A stretch of DNA of 40,974 bases from SAR202 cluster bacterium (GTDB lineage: Bacteria; Chloroflexota; Dehalococcoidia; Lucifugimonadales; VGZY01): the NCBI GenBank assembly GCA_016872355.1, contig VGZY01000021.1, positions 1 through 40,974 on the forward strand, read 5' to 3'. Each line of letters begins with the position of its first letter. The stretch's first letter is position 1. Made by a program: the position numbers and the translations under genes. Below are positions 34,174-40,974 of this stretch, piece by piece. Below the pieces are notes generated by a model. That model did no database searches. It worked only from the letters and a program-made list of their open reading frames with translations, and was not told where the DNA came from.

Positions 34174-36696
34174 ATGTTTAGCCTTAAGAAGATAGCAGCC
34201 CCCATTGTGGTGGGCGCGCTCGCAATAGAGGGAATGGCGTGTGCCACCAATACGCCCGCCGCTCCCAGCGACCAGGTGAGCGGGTCCCCAACGCCGGTAT
34301 CCACCCCGGCAACGGTCCCGACGCCAACGGCCACAGCGCCAGCGGCAGTAAAGGATGTCCCAGCGCCCATTGACGAGGTTACCCTTGTGACCCGCGAGTC
34401 GCTGCCCCCGCAGTACTCGCTCAGCATCAAGTCCGGCCTGCCAAGCGGCTGCGCCAAGTTCAAGGACTTCCAGGTAACGCGCACCGGCGAGACGATCAAG
34501 GTAACGGTTACGAACACATTGCTGGCCGACCCCAACGTGATGTGCACGATGATCTACGGCATCCACGAGTCGATGGTACCCCTGGGGAGCGACTTCAAGG
34601 CCGGCGTGGCGTACACAATCGAGGTCAACGACAAGTCGTTCACGCTGATCGACGGCCGCCTGGTTGCGAAGGGCGATGAGAACCTCGCCCCCATCGATGA
34701 GGTCCGCGTGGACGTGGAGGACGGTAAGGGCGTGCTGGTAATCGTCTCCGGCATTCCCAACGCGTGCTACGCATTCGACAATCACACAATGGAGATTGTG
34801 GACGGCGTCCGCGTCGTCAAGGTATACAACAAGAGGACCGCGCCCGCAGACGCGGCCTGCGCCGAGGTCTACGGCTCACACGAGACGAGGATCGACCTGG
34901 GCGGCGACATCGAGGTCTGCTCGGTCTACCAGTTCAATATCAACGGCCAGCTCCATGACCTGCAGGCCATCGCGCCGAACGTCCGCTGCGCCCCACCGGT
35001 TACGCCGGGCCAGGGCGAGCAGCAGGACCGGCAAGAGGTCCAGGCGCCCATCGAGAGCGTCAAGGTCGTGAGGGACGCTGACGGCGCGTACTACCTGCAG
35101 GTCGTCGCCGGACTGCCGGGCGGCTGCGCGCAGTACAGCCACTTCGAGATCACCCGCGACGGCGCAGTGATCACGGTAATCGTCAAGAATACCGAGCCGG
35201 TCGGCCCCGTGGCATGCACACGCGAATACCGGTACAACGAGCTGCTCATCCCGCTGGGGAAGAACTTCACGGCGGGCACGAGCTACACGGTGAACGTGAA
35301 CGGCGCGGACCACAAGCTGACCAGCGAGGGAAGCATTGACCCCGAGAAGGCGGGCGAGCGCAAGCCTGTCCTCGCCCCCATCGACGAGGTCACTATCGCG
35401 ATGCTCAAGTCGATGCCCCCGCAGTTCCTGGTGAACATACTTGCCGGGCTGCCCAGCGGGTGCGCCCAGTTCGGCGGGTACATGGTTGAGCTCGACGGCG
35501 ACAGGATCAACATCACGGTAACAAACTATATGCCCAGCGACCCGAATGTGGCGTGCACGATGATCTACGGCACGAAGCAGATCGGCGTCAACCTGGGGAG
35601 CAATTTCGAGCAGGGCAAGACTTATACGGTGAGCGTCAACGGCGTCGAGCAGACGTTCGTCGGCGGCAAGCCCGCGGACTGGCCCGAGACCACGGACGGC
35701 AAGCCCGGCCGCGGCAGCATCAACGAGCCGCTCTGGATCGGCGTCGGGTCGGTTATAGCTGTGGACGGCGGCAACATCCTGGTCGAGGTTGTAAAGGTCC
35801 TCTCGGACTCGCGCTGCCCGGCCAACGCAATGTGCATACAGCAGGGCGAGGCGAAGGTCCTGGTTGAAATCACGGTAAACGGCGTCGTCTCGCAGCACGA
35901 GCTGGTGCTGACCGGCGCAATCGACAGCAAGGGCACGTTGAAGGTCGGCGACTACGTCGTCAAGCTGATGGAGCTGAACCCGTACCCCGGCACGTGGCAG
36001 GGCGCGCAGCCCAAGCACACAGCGACGGTCATCGTCCTGAAGCCGGGCGCGGAGGTAAAGCCGCAGGTGACGGTCAAGCCTGGCGAGAGCGTCAAGCTGA
36101 CGCCGGACGGCAAGCTGCAGATCAAGTTCATCGAGGTCCTGAAAGACTCCCGGTGCCCGGCCAACGTAGTCTGCGTCTGGGCCGGCCGCGTGCGGGTGAA
36201 GGTGCAGGTCACCTACAACGGCATGGACCGCGGAGAGTATGAGCTGATTCTCGAAGGCGACAACACGAATGCGAACGTCATCATCGAGGAGTTCAACCTG
36301 CAGCTTGTGTCGCTGGACCCGTACCCGGGCACGACGACGGGCGCAACAACGCCGGTGGCGGGCTTCTCCGCCTACCGGGCGGGCGGCGATGTGGTCTCGC
36401 AGCACGTTATGACGCTCAGGGCCGAGGCCGTCGCCGGCAAGGCGCGGACCTACAAGTTCACGGCCGTCATCGTGGGCGGGGCGGACAACGACCAGGAGCT
36501 GTACTGCAACGGCTGGGAGTGGAAGTTCGGGGACGGAAAGGGCGAGGCCGCCATTCCCGCGTGCATCGTGTGGAGCCCGGACGTAAAGATGCCGCGCGAG
36601 TTCGCAATGGAGCACACATATGACAGGACCGGCACGTACGTAGTGTCCTTCACCTACGGCCGGCTCACCGCCGAGACCAGGGTTGATGTGAGGTAG
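34174..36696 (+). CDS. Modular repeat lipoprotein (4 GLPxGC modules, 2 DSRCP modules, PKD-like end)
   Basis: An 840-aa predicted lipoprotein: signal peptide and a lipobox-like GMAC (Cys23), then a Thr/Pro-rich linker. Four ~110-aa modules begin APIDEV, APIDEV, APIESV and APIDEV at residues 64, 172, 291 and 401. Three have GLPxGCA, a later Cys in the pattern CTxxYG or CTREY, then LGxxFxxGxxYTVxVNG; the second is more diverged (GIPNACY, CAEVYG). Two modules centred on DSRCPANxxC at about residues 545 and 658 follow, each ending in NPYPGT or DPYPGT. The end (about 735-840) is PKD-like with WEWKFGDGKG and YDRTGTYVVSFTYG. AAGGAG precedes the ATG. Paired cysteines suggest disulfide-stabilised surface modules. 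No function is recognised. Confidence 0.82.
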   Translation: MFSLKKIAAPIVVGALAIEGMACATNTPAAPSDQVSGSPTPVSTPATVPTPTATAPAAVKDVPAPIDEVTLVTRESLPPQYSLSIKSGLPSGCAKFKDFQVTRTGETIKVTVTNTLLADPNVMCTMIYGIHESMVPLGSDFKAGVAYTIEVNDKSFTLIDGRLVAKGDENLAPIDEVRVDVEDGKGVLVIVSGIPNACYAFDNHTMEIVDGVRVVKVYNKRTAPADAACAEVYGSHETRIDLGGDIEVCSVYQFNINGQLHDLQAIAPNVRCAPPVTPGQGEQQDRQEVQAPIESVKVVRDADGAYYLQVVAGLPGGCAQYSHFEITRDGAVITVIVKNTEPVGPVACTREYRYNELLIPLGKNFTAGTSYTVNVNGADHKLTSEGSIDPEKAGERKPVLAPIDEVTIAMLKSMPPQFLVNILAGLPSGCAQFGGYMVELDGDRINITVTNYMPSDPNVACTMIYGTKQIGVNLGSNFEQGKTYTVSVNGVEQTFVGGKPADWPETTDGKPGRGSINEPLWIGVGSVIAVDGGNILVEVVKVLSDSRCPANAMCIQQGEAKVLVEITVNGVVSQHELVLTGAIDSKGTLKVGDYVVKLMELNPYPGTWQGAQPKHTATVIVLKPGAEVKPQVTVKPGESVKLTPDGKLQIKFIEVLKDSRCPANVVCVWAGRVRVKVQVTYNGMDRGEYELILEGDNTNANVIIEEFNLQLVSLDPYPGTTTGATTPVAGFSAYRAGGDVVSQHVMTLRAEAVAGKARTYKFTAVIVGGADNDQELYCNGWEWKFGDGKGEAAIPACIVWSPDVKMPREFAMEHTYDRTGTYVVSFTYGRLTAETRVDVR

Positions 36697-36719
36697 CAGA
36701 AGCGGGTCTCGGCCGATAA

Positions 36720-36760
36720 CAACAGGGGGTCCCGGAATTCCGGGGCCCCCTGTTGTGTTT
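36720..36760 (+). terminator. Intrinsic terminator
   Basis: The outer stem CAACAGGGGG (36720-36729) pairs with CCCCCTGTTG (36746-36755), continued inward by TCCCGG-AATT-CCGGGG. TGTTT follows. It lies 24 bases after the stop of the modular lipoprotein gene. Confidence 0.88.
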
Positions 36761-36787
36761 GTGGTGTGATGCATGTTCCGTTACATC

Positions 36788-36876
36788 GTAGGGGCGCACA
36801 GCAGTGCGCCCGTGTCTGGCCTACGACTACCTTTGTTGAAACCATCGGGGCCGGGCGCACAGCTGTGCGCCCCTAC
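36788..36876. repeat. MITE-like element with 24-bp inverted ends
   Basis: Arms at 36788-36811 and 36853-36876 are inverted copies (23 of 24 match) beginning GTAGGGGCGCACAGC. Each arm is itself nearly palindromic (GGGCGCACAGCTGTGCGCCC). The 89-bp unit sits between the terminator of the modular lipoprotein gene and the 3' end of the OsmC gene. No coding potential is seen. Confidence 0.75.
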
Positions 36877-36900
36877 AAAGATATGGCCTCTGCGGAAACC

Positions 36901-37335
36901 TCACACGCTATCCACAATCTGGAACGAGTGCGTTATCTGCGCCTTGCCGCTCAACGTAGAGCCAATGGAACAGTACTTCTCTTCAGATAGCTGTATCGCC
37001 CGCTCCACGTGGTCGGGGTCGATTTCGCGCCCGGAGATCGTATACTCGAGGTGAATCGCCCTGTACGTCCACGGCGGGTCTTCCTGCTGCTGGCCCGTCG
37101 CCTTCACGGACATGCCCGTCATCTCGTGACGCTGCTTGTTGAGGATGTTGACCACGTCAATTCCTGTGCAGGCAGCCAGCGCGGTAAGCATGAGCTCCCC
37201 GGGCTTGAACGCCGTGAATGGCGCGCCCTTCTCTATCGGCGCGTCCACCTGGATGGTGTGGCCGAAGGCGTCCGCCGAAGTGAACCGGTACCCGCCTTCC
37301 CACTTGACGTCTACAACCTTCGGCGACCGCGCCAT
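36901..37335 (-). CDS. OsmC family protein
   Basis: A 144-aa protein of the OsmC/Ohr superfamily, small cytoplasmic peroxidases using a cysteine pair. The first cysteine lies in TALAACTGIDVVNIL, the second in SEEKYCSIGSTLSGKAQITH; both family positions are present. The N-terminus shows the usual strand-rich GYRFTSADAFGHTIQVDAP. It is closer to the general OsmC-like group than to Ohr. It lies between the two modular lipoprotein genes and is transcribed leftward. Confidence 0.92.
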   Translation of the reverse strand: MARSPKVVDVKWEGGYRFTSADAFGHTIQVDAPIEKGAPFTAFKPGELMLTALAACTGIDVVNILNKQRHEMTGMSVKATGQQQEDPPWTYRAIHLEYTISGREIDPDHVERAIQLSEEKYCSIGSTLSGKAQITHSFQIVDSV

Positions 37336-37389
37336 ATGCCTTCCCTCTTATTCACCCGGCCGCTGCCCGCAGCGGCTGTTTGCCTGACT

Positions 37390-37431
37390 CACTGCTGACT
37401 GCTGACTGCCGACTGCTGACTGCTGACTACC
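37390..37431. repeat. Solo heptamer array 3' of the small modular lipoprotein gene
   Basis: Six tandem heptamers of the type (G/C)ACTGC(T/C), the last ending ACC, lie 5 bases beyond the stop codon of the leftward lipoprotein gene. The unit and its orientation relative to the upstream gene match the arrays at 32239-32266 and at 2448-2475. Confidence 0.8.
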
Positions 37432-37436
37432 GTACC

Positions 37437-38270
37437 CTACTGCCCCTGAAGCACCGTCCTGAATGTCCCGACGTACACCGGGTCGCCGATGCTCGTGCCG
37501 GGGTACGAGTTAAGCGCCAGCACCTCGATCATGTACCCGCCGACGCTCCAGCGCGACTCCTCCGTCGGGTCGGGCTTCAGCACCAGCGCCTGCCCCCCTA
37601 GCGAGCTTGCGCCGCGGTGCGCCGACACCTGCACCATCGCCTGACCTACGGAAACACACTGCGTCCCCATCGGACAGCGGGAGTCTTCCAGCACCTCCTC
37701 GAATTTTACCCTGATGCCGCCGCCTTCAACAACAGCGGCCTGCCCCACCTTCAACTCGAATGTCTCACCCGCCGGTACCGTGAGGTCAGTGGCAACCGGC
37801 TCGGAGCTGCCTGAAGCCAGGGCCACATAGGTGTACGGCGAACCGTTGACTATGAACGTTTAGGTCTTGCCAGCCTGGAGCGTGCCCAGCGAGATGTCGT
37901 GGCCCACAGTCCCGTACCGGAGGTCGCACGCGATGTTCCGGTCCACCGGCTCGTTGTTCAGCACGGTGATGGAGAACGAATCGGTCGGTCCCTGCGATAC
38001 CTCGTACCCTGCGAAGGTGATGCAGCCGTTGGGAAGCCCGGACAGAACGTGAAGAAAGTACCCGGGCGGGTTGCTTTCATTGATGTTCACCTGCAGGTTC
38101 TCAATCGGCGCGGGGGCCTCACGCGTCTCGCCCACGGAGAAGGTGGGCGTCGGCTGGGCCGCCGCCGGAGAGGTGGGCGTGGCGCCGGCGCCGCTCCCGC
38201 CGCAGGCAGCAGATGAAACCGCGAGAACCAGGCCGGCGACAGCGATAAACAGACGTGAGATTGAGTGCAT
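37437..38270 (-). pseudogene. Small modular lipoprotein (1 GLPxGC + 1 DSRCP module), in-frame stop
   Basis: A paralogue of the 840-aa lipoprotein with a reduced set of modules. The start MHSISRLFIAVAGLVLAVS with lipobox SSAAC leads to a Thr/Pro linker, then APIENLQVNIN...GLPNGC...CDLRYG. At codon 137 the frame meets TAA (37862-37860), where the family has the aromatic residue of GKxYTxxVNG. The same frame then continues TFIVNGSPYTYVALASG and the DSRCP module (EVLEDSRCPMGTQC, LNSYPGTSIGD) to a stop at 37437-37439. One substitution thus splits a gene of 277 codons. It could be a true pseudogene, a readthrough gene, or a consensus error. Confidence 0.82.
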
Positions 38271-38340
38271 ATTTGCTCCATTGAGACGGGCTCTTCAAAT
38301 CAATGATACCCGCACCGTGAAGCACCAGGAAGCTCGTCAC

Positions 38341-38368
38341 TTGACGGTACACACCCATTCTCTATAAT
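38341..38368 (+). promoter_or_regulatory. Sigma-70 promoter of the garR-type gene
   Basis: TTGACG at 38341-38346, a 16-bp spacer, and a perfect TATAAT at 38363-38368, 32 bases before the ATG at 38401. The space between this promoter and the divergent lipoprotein gene is about 70 bases. Confidence 0.78.
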
Positions 38369-38400
38369 TCTTCGCAAGACGACATGCAAAAGGAGTTCCA

Positions 38401-39297
38401 ATGCCAGACAAGAAGGTTGGATTTATCGGCCTCGGCATCATGGGCAGGTCCATGGCCAAGAACCTCATCAAGGCCGGCTACGCCGTGACCGTTTTCGATA
38501 TCAACCCCGCGAGCGTCAAGGAGCTCGAGACCGCCGGCGCAAAGTCGGCGGCATCTTCGAAGGCCGTTGCGGCAGGGTCGGACATAGTCGTCACGATGGT
38601 GCCTGACTCTGCCGACGCCGAGAAGGCGATCATGGGCGAGGGCGGCGTGCTGGAAGGGGCCAAGAAGGGCCTTACGGTCATCGATATGAGTTCCATCGCG
38701 CCCATCTCCTCGCAGAAGATTGCGAAGGCGTGCGAGGCGAAGGGCGTGAACTTCCTGGACGCGCCCGTGAGCGGCGGCGAGCCAAAGGCGATCGACGGCA
38801 CGCTGGCTATCATGGTCGGCGGCAAGGGCGAAGTATTCGAGCAGAACGTCGCATTCCTGAAGTGCATGGGCGCGAGCGTCGTCCTCTGCGGCGGGTACGG
38901 CGCGGGCAACACCACCAAGCTCGCCAACCAGATCATCGTCGCGGCCAACATCGAGGCGCTCGCCGAAGCGATGGTGCTGGTCAAGAAGGCCGGCCTGGAC
39001 CCTCAGGTCGTGTTCGAGGCGATCAAGGGCGGCCTGGCCGGCAGCACGGTCATGAACGCCAAAGCGCCGATGATGATCTCCGGCAATTTCAAGCCCGGCT
39101 TCCGCATCCGCCTCCACCAGAAGGACCTCCACAACGCCCTTCTGACCGGCAAGGAGCTCGGCGTCTCCCTCCCCGTCACGGCGGCCGTTCAGCAGATGAT
39201 CACGGCGCTCATGACGAAGGGCAAGGGCGATTCCGACCACTCCGCCATCGCTAACTACCTCGAAGAGCTGGCGGGCATTACGATCAGCGGCAAATAG
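38401..39297 (+). CDS. garR: 2-hydroxy-3-oxopropionate reductase / beta-hydroxyacid dehydrogenase
   Basis: A 298-aa NAD(P)-dependent dehydrogenase of the 3-hydroxyisobutyrate/tartronate-semialdehyde reductase family. The cofactor loop is VGFIGLGIMGRSMAKNL at residues 6-22; the substrate motif is FLDAPVSGGEPKA; the catalytic lysine is in GAGNTTKLANQ. Length and ending (KGDSDHSAIANYLEELAGI) match tartronate-semialdehyde reductases, which feed glyoxylate into glycerate. GGAG lies close to the ATG. It is a single-gene unit with its own promoter and terminator. The symbol is a best fit within a family whose members overlap in substrate. Confidence 0.85.
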   Translation: MPDKKVGFIGLGIMGRSMAKNLIKAGYAVTVFDINPASVKELETAGAKSAASSKAVAAGSDIVVTMVPDSADAEKAIMGEGGVLEGAKKGLTVIDMSSIAPISSQKIAKACEAKGVNFLDAPVSGGEPKAIDGTLAIMVGGKGEVFEQNVAFLKCMGASVVLCGGYGAGNTTKLANQIIVAANIEALAEAMVLVKKAGLDPQVVFEAIKGGLAGSTVMNAKAPMMISGNFKPGFRIRLHQKDLHNALLTGKELGVSLPVTAAVQQMITALMTKGKGDSDHSAIANYLEELAGITISGK

Positions 39298-39320
39298 TCT
39301 GATCTGCGTCGTTCTATAAG

Positions 39321-39352
39321 CAGGGCCACCCGTGGCGGGTGGCCCTGTTTCA
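39321..39352 (+). terminator. Intrinsic terminator
   Basis: A perfect 11-bp stem, CAGGGCCACCC (39321-39331) and GGGTGGCCCTG (39337-39347), is followed by TTTCACTT. It lies 23 bases after the reductase stop. Confidence 0.9.
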
Positions 39353-39573
39353 CTTCCCCCTCTTCCTCAGTTGCAGGCCTGTTCTGGAATTTTCATAGCT
39401 ACCTGTATAGGTAAATACCCTCGTTGACCCCCCGCGTTACAGGCACCATAATTGACCTGTGGGCCGAACATGTGTGCTAGTTCGGCGGCCCTGTTCTAAA
39501 TTTCCGGGGGTCTCATAAGGTATCGCTGCGGAGTCGCGTTCTGTGACGGCCGCGGATGATGGAGGGGAACATC

Positions 39574-39924
39574 GTGATCCTGTTCAGGTCCTGTCCAAGG
39601 TGCGGCGGGGATGTGGACTCAACATTTTCAGAGGATGTCAAATGTATCCAGCGCGTTAACAGGCCGGAGGTAGCATACCCCGGCCCGCGGGTGCTCACAG
39701 GGCGCTCGGATGCGCTCGCCAGCCTGCCGGCGGAGATGGAGACAATGGCAGGCGGCCCCGGCGGCGCGGTGTGCCCGCGTTGCGGCGACGCCCGCACCAG
39801 CCGTCTCGGGCGATTGAGGGAGGAGGACAACGTGTGCTTCCGCTGCCGCAAGTGCGCCTTCATCTTCAGCCCATCGCGCGAGCAGACGGCCCGCGCGCCG
39901 GAAGGAGGGAGTAAGGATCGGTAA
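39574..39924 (+). CDS. Zinc-ribbon protein, function unknown
   Basis: A 116-aa protein with two cysteine clusters: an N-terminal CPRCGGDVDSTF and a C-terminal CPRCGDARTS...CFRCRKCAFIFSP. The last resembles the zinc ribbons of general regulator-like small proteins. The GTG at 39574 is preferred because GGAGGGG lies six bases upstream; an ATG at 39556 in frame has no such site. The middle region is of low complexity. No neighbour suggests a role. Confidence 0.65.
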   Translation: MILFRSCPRCGGDVDSTFSEDVKCIQRVNRPEVAYPGPRVLTGRSDALASLPAEMETMAGGPGGAVCPRCGDARTSRLGRLREEDNVCFRCRKCAFIFSPSREQTARAPEGGSKDR

Positions 39925-40025
39925 GGGGCACATTGTTAAGAATTGCCCCTTACCCAAGAACATCAAGGGGACCAGGCTGTTGGTAGCTATTCCTTCTCGC
40001 TCCGCCAATTGACTACGTAGGGCTG
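39925..40025. other. AT-richer start of the IS-proximal segment
   Basis: From about 39925 to the IS end at 40560 the base composition is clearly less GC-rich than the rest of the window and codons such as CTA, AGT and TTT become common. I see no gene in this 100-base stretch. It marks the edge of a segment that may have come from elsewhere. Confidence 0.4.
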
Positions 40026-40175
40026 TTATTCACCGCCCTTTGCAAAAACGAAGGCGCCGATAAACGCAAAAACTAGTCCACCTACGGTAAACGGGACGTT
40101 TTGAAACCCAAAGCCAGCCACTAGTGCGACTAGACTACTGGCGATCAGGATGGATACACCAAATGCCTTCACGTG
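40026..40175 (-). CDS. Possible small two-helix membrane protein
   Basis: From a GTG at about 40173 the frame reads VKAFGVSILIASSLVALVAG, then FTVGGLVFAFIGAFVFAKGGE, two hydrophobic stretches with a short turn, about 50 aa. The frame is open further to 40283, but that part spans a perfect terminator stem and is unlikely to be translated. Codon use is AT-richer than in the rest of the window. No homologue is recognised and the start has no strong ribosome-binding site. Confidence 0.3.
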   Translation of the reverse strand, partial: HVKAFGVSILIASSLVALVAGFGFQNVPFTVGGLVFAFIGAFVFAKGGE

Positions 40176-40247
40176 GATTCTCTTTATGGATTGTTCAAGA
40201 ACCTTGTCGCAACAGGGATTCGTAAACCAATATGCATTGAGCTCTAA

Positions 40248-40278
40248 TGCGGATGGGGCGGTAAACGCCCCATCCGCA
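40248..40278 (-). terminator. Perfect 13-bp terminator hairpin
   Basis: TGCGGATGGGGCG (40248-40260) and CGCCCCATCCGCA (40266-40278) pair perfectly around GTAAA. It lies 9 bases beyond the stop of the leftward YjzC-like gene and most likely ends its transcript, although the T-tract is poor (TTAGAG). Confidence 0.75.
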
Positions 40279-40287
40279 CGCACCTAA

Positions 40288-40473
40288 CTAGACTTTGCCG
40301 TTGTGCTTTGTCTTGTCAGGCTTTCCGTAACCCATGCCAGGTTTGGGCGTCGGGGGAAACGGCTCCCCCCGAACAACCGTGACTTCCCTGCCCTGGTCGC
40401 CGCCCCGTGGTCCAACCACAGGATATTGACCAGAGTCTGGGGCTATCTGGCCGGGCTTGTACTTTGGTGGCAT
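40288..40473 (-). CDS. YjzC-like small protein
   Basis: A 61-aa hydrophilic protein starting MPPKYKPGQIAPDSGQYPVVG and containing EVTVVRGEPFPPTPKPGMGY. The pattern YKPGxxAPxSGxY followed by a GExFPPTP segment resembles Bacillus YjzC, a family with no known function. GGAGGTGA lies just upstream of the ATG, a near-perfect ribosome-binding site. It sits in the AT-richer segment beside the right IS copy. Confidence 0.72.
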   Translation of the reverse strand: MPPKYKPGQIAPDSGQYPVVGPRGGDQGREVTVVRGEPFPPTPKPGMGYGKPDKTKHNGKV

Positions 40474-40555
40474 ATGTCACCTCCGTCAATCACTACCGTA
40501 GCGAGTGGCAATCGACATTCCGCGATGTCGCTTACTCAACAACGCTGCCTAGCTG

Positions 40556-40974
40556 TCAATGCTCAATGACTTTGTCAGTCTTACTGCTCAGTGATTTTGT
40601 CAGTACGACTGGTTTTGGTTGAATCAGTCTCGATCTCCAAGGGTGATCTGGACCCGGCTTTCGATCCTTGGGCGTGGAGAGGGGCGTGCTGGAGACGGAC
40701 CCGTCTCCAGCACGCCCCTCTCCTCGCTTGCCCGCCTGAGCTTTTCTTCGCCTTGCTCGCAGGACTGCGGGCCTCAGGGGAGCAACCGTGCTGGCCAGCT
40801 CACGCCCCTTGTGCATGACCACGATGCGCCCGTCCAGCCGCTCCTGTACCTCTACGGTCGCCCTGGCGTATGTGCTCCGCTCGCTGTCAGGCTCGATCTG
40901 CAGGTCCTCTCCACCAAAGCTCACCGTGTTATCCGCGGCCACTGTCCGCTGGTATCGGAAGCACAGCACACTGT
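40556..40974 (-). CDS. ISNCY-like transposase, C-terminal fragment (enters from right edge)
   Basis: Read leftward from the window edge, the frame gives CFRYQRTVAADNTVSFGGEDL, then TYARATVEVQERLDGRIVVM, the usual C-terminal domain of ISNCY-like DDE transposases. A basic, low-complexity tail follows, encoded in part by a 23-bp perfect palindrome (40676-40723). The last codons (TKSLSSKTDKVIEH) are the terminal repeats themselves, and the TGA at 40558-40556 lies at or just outside the probable element boundary. The orientation is the same as the left-edge fragment. Confidence 0.82.
   Translation of the reverse strand, partial: SVLCFRYQRTVAADNTVSFGGEDLQIEPDSERSTYARATVEVQERLDGRIVVMHKGRELASTVAPLRPAVLRARRRKAQAGKRGEGRAGDGSVSSTPLSTPKDRKPGPDHPWRSRLIQPKPVVLTKSLSSKTDKVIEH
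40560..40604. repeat. Terminal end of the right IS copy: tandem 20-bp motifs
   Basis: Copies at 40560-40579 (TGCTCAATGACTTTGTCAGT) and 40585-40604 (TGCTCAGTGATTTTGTCAGT), start-to-start spacing 25. They are the inverted counterpart of the pair at 127-173, and both lie inside the transposase reading frame. Confidence 0.82.
40676..40723. repeat. 23-bp perfect palindrome inside the transposase gene
   Basis: Arms 40676-40698 and 40701-40723 are perfectly complementary around a 2-base centre (AC), starting GGAGAGGGGCGTGCTGGAGA. The arms encode part of a low-complexity linker near the C-terminus of the transposase. The RNA would form a very stable hairpin on either strand. Confidence 0.85.

Noticed and set aside
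34876-36774. Leftward frame of over 600 codons antisense to the modular lipoprotein
   Set aside because: Mirror of the repeat-rich sense gene, no recognisable domain or start signal, and it crosses the terminator hairpin.

Overview
The window is about 41 kb of high-GC bacterial DNA. It is bounded at both edges by pieces of the same kind of insertion sequence. The gene content suggests an uncultured Chloroflexota, perhaps Dehalococcoidia/SAR202: many putative lipoproteins, paralogous CocE/NonD hydrolases, amidohydrolases, SMP-30, an HpcH-type aldolase, ThyX rather than ThyA, and frequent TTG/GTG starts with strong Shine-Dalgarno sites. That assignment is inferred from gene content only; no rRNA is present.

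Layout. 1-173: N-terminus and outer end of an ISNCY-like transposase gene, running off the left edge. 0.2-5 kb: D-2-hydroxyacid dehydrogenase (apparently leaderless), CAAX-type M48 protease, a 513-bp cassette with heptamer inverted repeats carrying a frameshifted four-helix-bundle (S23/IVS-type) gene, and a CocE/NonD hydrolase. 5-7.8 kb: two tRNA-Arg genes, a collagen-like lipoprotein behind a near-consensus promoter, and a PAC2 protein. 7.8-10.9 kb, minus strand: TolB-like propeller lipoprotein, acpS, nnr. 11-16.2 kb: FHA protein, a frameshifted PilB/GspE ATPase, methyltransferase, D-aminoacylase-type amidohydrolase, UPF0158 protein. 16.3-17.7 kb, minus: DUF433 gene with a broken DUF5615 partner, and thyX. 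17.9-20.9 kb: FKBP lipoprotein, SDR, zinc-ribbon membrane protein, SMP-30 lactonase. 21-24.5 kb, minus: solute-binding protein and two permeases of an oligopeptide-type ABC importer without ATPases. 24.6-30.7 kb: doubly frameshifted HpcH/HpaI aldolase, FAD oxidoreductase, a coiled-coil lipoprotein with a signal-peptidase-like domain, a second CocE/NonD hydrolase, and hicB-hicA. 30.7-33.9 kb, minus: htpX, pspAB and an amidohydrolase. 34.2-38.3 kb: a large modular repeat lipoprotein and a small, interrupted paralogue, separated by an OsmC gene. 38.4-40.5 kb: garR-type reductase, zinc-ribbon protein, a possible small membrane protein and a YjzC-like protein. 40.56-end: C-terminus and outer end of an ISNCY-like transposase gene in the same orientation as the left copy.

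Three points deserve attention. First, the coiled-coil lipoprotein has an S26-like Ser/His/Asp signature embedded in it. Second, the four-helix-bundle gene sits between 33-bp inverted repeats made of heptamers, and solo heptamer arrays lie just 3' of two other genes; this looks like an uncharacterised small mobile or RNA-processing element. Third, two lipoproteins share a domain set (GLPxGC repeats plus DSRCP domains) in 4+2 and 1+1 copies.

Six small lesions (four single-base indels and two in-frame TAA codons) interrupt five otherwise well-conserved genes. This means either ongoing decay or residual consensus error, and raw reads must decide.
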